A stretch of DNA of 64,000 nt from NCBI GenBank assembly GCA_021812385.1, contig JAKANO010000011.1, positions 1-64,000 of the forward strand. The letters run 5' to 3'. Source of the stretch: Pseudomonadota bacterium (GTDB taxonomy: Bacteria; Pseudomonadota; Gammaproteobacteria; Burkholderiales; Thiobacteraceae). The stretch's first letter is position 1, and the number at the start of each line of letters is the position of its first letter. Both the position numbers and the translations under genes were made by a program. The notes under the pieces are model-generated. The model did not search any database. It was not told the origin of the DNA and was given only the letters and a program-made list of their open reading frames with translations. Shown piece by piece: positions 61,890 through 64,000 of the stretch.

Positions 61890-64000
61890 CTACTGGCAAG
61901 ACTCGCATTCGTCGAAACCGGGATCTCCGGGGCGCATGGTGCAGGCTTTGCCGACGATTTCCGGCTCGGGCAGGTTGGCGCTGCCGGACATCCCGGACAT
62001 CATGGGCGCTCCGGCGGCGACGGCGCCGAGGCCGCCCATGCCGCCATGCGCGGGCACGGCATTCAGCTCGCCGCCCTTGCCGGTGGATTTCTCCGCCGAG
62101 GTAGCGCCCAGGGTGCGCAGGTAGTAGGTGGTTTTGAGGCCGCGCAACCAGGCCAGTTTGTAGGTCTCGTCGAGTTTCTTGCCCGATGCGCCGGCCATGT
62201 AGATGTTGAGCGATTGCGCTTGGTCGATCCACTTCTGGCGACGCGCAGCGGCTTCCACCAGCCATGCCGGTTCGACTTCGAAGGCGGTGGCGTAGAGCGC
62301 GCGCAGATCGGCCGGGATGCGGTCGATCTTGGACAGCGAGCCGTCGAAGTATTTCAGGTCGCCCACCATCACTTCGTCCCACATGCCCAAGGCTTTCAGG
62401 TCGTTGACCAGGTATTTATTGGCCACGGTGAATTCGCCGGAGAGGTTGGATTTCACGTAGATATTTTGGTAGGTGGGTTCGATCGAAGCCGAAACGCCGA
62501 CGATGTTGGCGATGGTCGCGGTCGGTGCAATGGCGATGCAGTTGGAATTGCGCATGCCGACTTGTTGAATGCGGCCGCGCAGCGAATCCCAATCCAGCGT
62601 GACGGAGTCGTTGTATTCCAAATAGCCGCCGCGCTCTTCGCCCAGGCGCTTGATGGAGTCGTGCGGCAGAATGCCTTGATCCCACAGCGAGCCGGTGAAG
62701 CTGCTATAACGGCCGCGCTCTTCCGCCAGCTCGGTCGAAGCCCAGTAAGCGTAATAGGTCACGGCTTCCATGGAGCGGTCGGCGAATTCCACGGCCTGCT
62801 CGGAGGAATACGGCACGCGCAATTCGTACAGGCAATCCTGGAAGCCCATGATGCCCATGCCCACCGGACGGTGCTTGAGGTTGGAGGTGCGCGCTTTCGG
62901 CACGGAGTAGAAGTTCACGTCGACGACGTTGTCCAGCATGCGCATCGCGGTGCGCACGGTGATTTGCAGTTTCTCGTGATCCAGCTTGCCGTCTTTCAGG
63001 TGATTCACCAGATTCACCGAACCCAGGTTGCACACGGCAATTTCCTGGTCGTTGGTGTTGAGGGTGATCTCGGTGCAGAGATTGGAGCTGTGCACCACGC
63101 CCACGTGCTGCTGCGGGTTGCGGATGTTGCACGGGTCTTTGAAGGTGATCCAAGGATGGCCGGTCTCGAACAGCATCGAGAGCATTTTGCGCCACATGTG
63201 GGTGGCGGAGGTTTTCTTGAACACTTTCATTTCGCCGCGTGCGGCTTTTTCTTCGTAGCCGATGTAAGCGCGCTCGAAGGCCTTGCCGAATTTGTCGTGC
63301 AGGTCGGGCACTTCGTTGGGCGAGAACAGGGTCCACTCGCCGTTTTCCATGACGCGCTTCATGAACAGATCGGGAATCCAGTTCGCGGTGTTCATGTCGT
63401 GGGTGCGGCGGCGGTCGTCGCCGGTGTTCTTGCGCAGCTCTAAAAATTCTTCGATGTCGAGGTGCCAGGTTTCCAGATAGGCGCATACCGCGCCCTTGCG
63501 CTTGCCGCCTTGGTTCACGGCGACGGCGGTGTCGTTCACGACCTTTAAGAAAGGAATCACGCCTTGCGATTTGCCGTTGGTGCCCTTGATGTGGGAGCCC
63601 AGCGCGCGCACCGGCGTCCAGTCGTTGCCCAGGCCGCCGGCGAATTTTTGCAGCATGGCGTTTTCCTTGATCGCCTGATAGATGCCGTCCAGGTCGTCGG
63701 ACACGGTGGTGAGGTAGCAGCTGGAGAGCTGGCTGTGCAGCGTGCCGGAGTTGAACAGCGTCGGCGTCGAGCTCATGAAGTCGAAGCTGGAGAGCACGTT
63801 GTAGAACTCGATGGCGCGCGCTTCGCGGTGGATTTCGTTCAGCGCCAGGCCCATGGCCACGCGCATGAAGAAGGCTTGCGGCAGCTCGATGCGGTGATCT
63901 TCGATGTGCAGGAAGTAGCGGTCATATAAAGTTTGCAGGCCGAGGTAGCCGAATTGCAGATCGCGCGAGGCGACCATGGCCTTGCCTAATACTTCCAGAT
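61890..64000 (-). CDS. nrdA: Class Ia ribonucleotide reductase alpha subunit, truncated at window edge
   Basis: The visible 702 residues, frame open to base 64000, are the C-terminal three quarters of the catalytic R1 subunit; the ATP-cone end is outside the window. Active-site landmarks: [11 protein letters not shown] with one redox Cys, [13 protein letters not shown] with the Asn-x-Cys-x-Glu radical site, [18 protein letters not shown], and the C-terminal swinging-arm cysteines [17 protein letters not shown]. It pairs with nrdB downstream to reduce ribonucleoside diphosphates aerobically. Confidence 0.96.
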   Translation of the reverse strand, partial: LEVLGKAMVASRDLQFGYLGLQTLYDRYFLHIEDHRIELPQAFFMRVAMGLALNEIHREARAIEFYNVLSSFDFMSSTPTLFNSGTLHSQLSSCYLTTVSDDLDGIYQAIKENAMLQKFAGGLGNDWTPVRALGSHIKGTNGKSQGVIPFLKVVNDTAVAVNQGGKRKGAVCAYLETWHLDIEEFLELRKNTGDDRRRTHDMNTANWIPDLFMKRVMENGEWTLFSPNEVPDLHDKFGKAFERAYIGYEEKAARGEMKVFKKTSATHMWRKMLSMLFETGHPWITFKDPCNIRNPQQHVGVVHSSNLCTEITLNTNDQEIAVCNLGSVNLVNHLKDGKLDHEKLQITVRTAMRMLDNVVDVNFYSVPKARTSNLKHRPVGMGIMGFQDCLYELRVPYSSEQAVEFADRSMEAVTYYAYWASTELAEERGRYSSFTGSLWDQGILPHDSIKRLGEERGGYLEYNDSVTLDWDSLRGRIQQVGMRNSNCIAIAPTATIANIVGVSASIEPTYQNIYVKSNLSGEFTVANKYLVNDLKALGMWDEVMVGDLKYFDGSLSKIDRIPADLRALYATAFEVEPAWLVEAAARRQKWIDQAQSLNIYMAGASGKKLDETYKLAWLRGLKTTYYLRTLGATSAEKSTGKGGELNAVPAHGGMGGLGAVAAGAPMMSGMSGSANLPEPEIVGKACTMRPGDPGFDECESCQ

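Noticed and set aside
62046..63443. 465-codon open frame on the plus strand opposite nrdA
   Set aside because: Antisense of a highly conserved nrdA sequence; its His/Arg/Ala-rich translation has no recognisable motif.

Overview
The window reads as a chromosomal segment of a motile, Gram-negative proteobacterium. A betaproteobacterium is the best guess, inferred from family content and moderately high GC; no rRNA, tRNA or other taxonomic marker is present. Gram-negative envelope genes are plentiful: RND efflux, PagL- and LpxR-type lipid A deacylases, lipoproteins and a type VI secretion spike. Four proteins carry GGDEF and/or EAL domains or pair with one, so cyclic-di-GMP signalling is prominent.

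Layout. 1-4.1 kb: end of a chemotaxis cluster (receptor, CheW, CheD, REC-GGDEF-EAL protein). 4.3-10.8 kb: a MarR regulator divergent from an OMF-MFP-RND efflux operon, with two operator-like palindromes between them. 10.8-11.6 kb: fluoride channel CrcB plus a DUF190 protein. 11.6-15.2 kb: two DsrE proteins, a TetR regulator, a small cytochrome c, and an ECF sigma factor with a membrane-anchored partner. 15.4-18.2 kb: a signal-less peptidoglycan amidase and a papain-like/alpha-beta hydrolase fusion. 18.2-21.8 kb: a PotD-like binding protein coupled to a GGDEF-EAL sensor, resembling NspS/MbaA of Vibrio. 22-26 kb: HMA-like protein, secreted haem peroxidase, a second binding protein, small proteins.

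26.1-34.2 kb is an orphan type VI secretion effector island on the minus strand: VgrG with a C-terminal carrier-like domain, a lipase effector, two Tli4-like immunity proteins, the relic of a third, and two copies of a small gene sharing a nearly identical 168-bp 5' end. 34.4-44 kb holds two adjacent lipid A deacylase genes of different families, a secreted metallopeptidase, assorted enzymes, and decayed copies of genes found intact at 44.3-50.8 kb. 44.4-50.1 kb is an operon of a membrane patatin, a membrane protein, an alpha/beta hydrolase and a lipoprotein. 50-58 kb: thioredoxin-fold, TPR, diguanylate cyclase and phosphoesterase genes, a MITE-like element and REP-like repeats.

58.3-64 kb: a single-polypeptide DNA methyltransferase fused to a NotI-like nuclease, followed by class I ribonucleotide reductase nrdB and nrdA; nrdA runs off the right edge. 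The most unusual loci are the methyltransferase-NotI fusion, the amidase/protease-hydrolase pair, the PotD-like/GGDEF-EAL couple, the T6SS island with reshuffled immunity genes, and the patatin operon. All functions are inferred from sequence reading; no database search was run.
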